From NCBI GenBank assembly GCA_937943665.1, contig CALEAR010000139.1, forward strand, positions 1 through 5,544: a DNA stretch of 5,544 bases, in the 5' to 3' direction. The notes beneath the pieces are model-generated. The model was not told the origin of the DNA, did no database searches, and saw only the letters and a program-made list of their open reading frames with translations. This document shows, piece after piece, positions 5,413 through 5,544 of this stretch (the stretch's first letter is position 1; the number at the start of each line of letters is the position of its first letter). The position numbers and the translations under genes were made by a program. This stretch comes from an uncultured Alcanivoracaceae bacterium (GTDB lineage: Bacteria; Pseudomonadota; Gammaproteobacteria; Pseudomonadales; Alcanivoracaceae).

Positions 5413-5544
5413 GATGTATATAATTCACTTGGGTCAATAAGGGGCTCACTATCAATGGTGAGTTGTTCTGCATCAAAGCGCCAGTAAAAGCAGCTGCGGC
5501 GGCCGGTGTGGCAGGCAGGGCCTGTTTGGTCCACCTGTGCCAAC
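5409..5544 (-). CDS. hisI: Phosphoribosyl-AMP cyclohydrolase HisI, partial (C-terminal 44 residues)
   Basis: HisI opens the purine ring of phosphoribosyl-AMP, the third step of histidine synthesis in the cytoplasm. The minus-strand frame open from the right edge reads [20 protein letters not shown] and then [24 protein letters not shown] before TGA at 5411-5409. The block [16 protein letters not shown] is the family's C-terminal signature, and its two cysteines, seven residues apart, are zinc ligands in known HisI structures. Soon after this block the protein ends, so it is a stand-alone HisI without a fused HisE pyrophosphohydrolase domain. It overlaps cysS by four bases (ATGA), an unusual partner for a histidine gene. 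About two thirds of the gene lies beyond the window. Confidence 0.93.
   Translation of the reverse strand, partial: LAQVDQTGPACHTGRRSCFYWRFDAEQLTIDSEPLIDPSELYTS

Noticed and set aside
5413..5440. TATATA just upstream of cysS as a cysS promoter
   Set aside because: It lies in the hisI coding end within ten bases of the cysS ATG, too close for a normal leader, and no -35 is evident; the ATGA overlap argues for co-transcription with hisI.

Overview
The window reads as a chromosomal segment of a salt-adapted, probably marine, gammaproteobacterium. Three things support this: an ectoine (compatible solute) operon headed by a MarR-type EctR regulator, a FolE2-type GTP cyclohydrolase, and housekeeping genes of proteobacterial type. 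Base composition looks intermediate (near 50% GC by eye, not computed). No rRNA, tRNA, CRISPR array, insertion sequence or phage gene was seen. Genes are tightly packed.

Left third (1-1748, minus strand): ectR, ectA and ectB are read leftwards with gaps of 12 and 27 bases. EctR is the predicted transcriptional regulator, EctA is L-2,4-diaminobutyrate acetyltransferase, and EctB is diaminobutyrate-2-oxoglutarate aminotransferase (203 N-terminal residues; the rest, and presumably ectC, lie beyond the left edge). EctB makes 2,4-diaminobutyrate from aspartate semialdehyde and EctA acetylates it; EctC would close the ring. Upstream of ectR is a good sigma70-type promoter (TTGACT, 17 bp, TAAACT). 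It is overlaid by two perfect 11-bp direct repeats that also form an 8-2-8 pseudopalindrome resembling the EctR1 operator known from halotolerant methanotrophs. This is the strongest regulatory signal in the window and suggests self-repression of the whole operon.

Middle (1749-3121): a 340-base divergent intergenic region separates ectR from folE2 (plus strand). It holds the ectR promoter/operator, an extended -10 promoter for folE2 and a strong 34-nt hairpin in the folE2 5' leader. FolE2 makes 7,8-dihydroneopterin triphosphate for folate and queuosine synthesis. A strong bidirectional terminator lies after folE2 and also serves the convergent outer-membrane protein gene.

Right part (3122-5544, minus strand): hisI (partial, C-terminal 44 residues), cysS, yidD and a small outer-membrane beta-barrel gene. 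hisI and cysS overlap by ATGA; cysS and yidD are 22 bases apart and linked by a TAATG...ATGA mini-ORF; the barrel gene follows after 64 bases. folE2, cysS and hisI are all families that recur as zinc-limitation paralogs in Zur-linked clusters of other bacteria, so their proximity here deserves a check. However, no convincing Zur box was seen, and both CysS and the visible part of HisI keep their zinc ligands.
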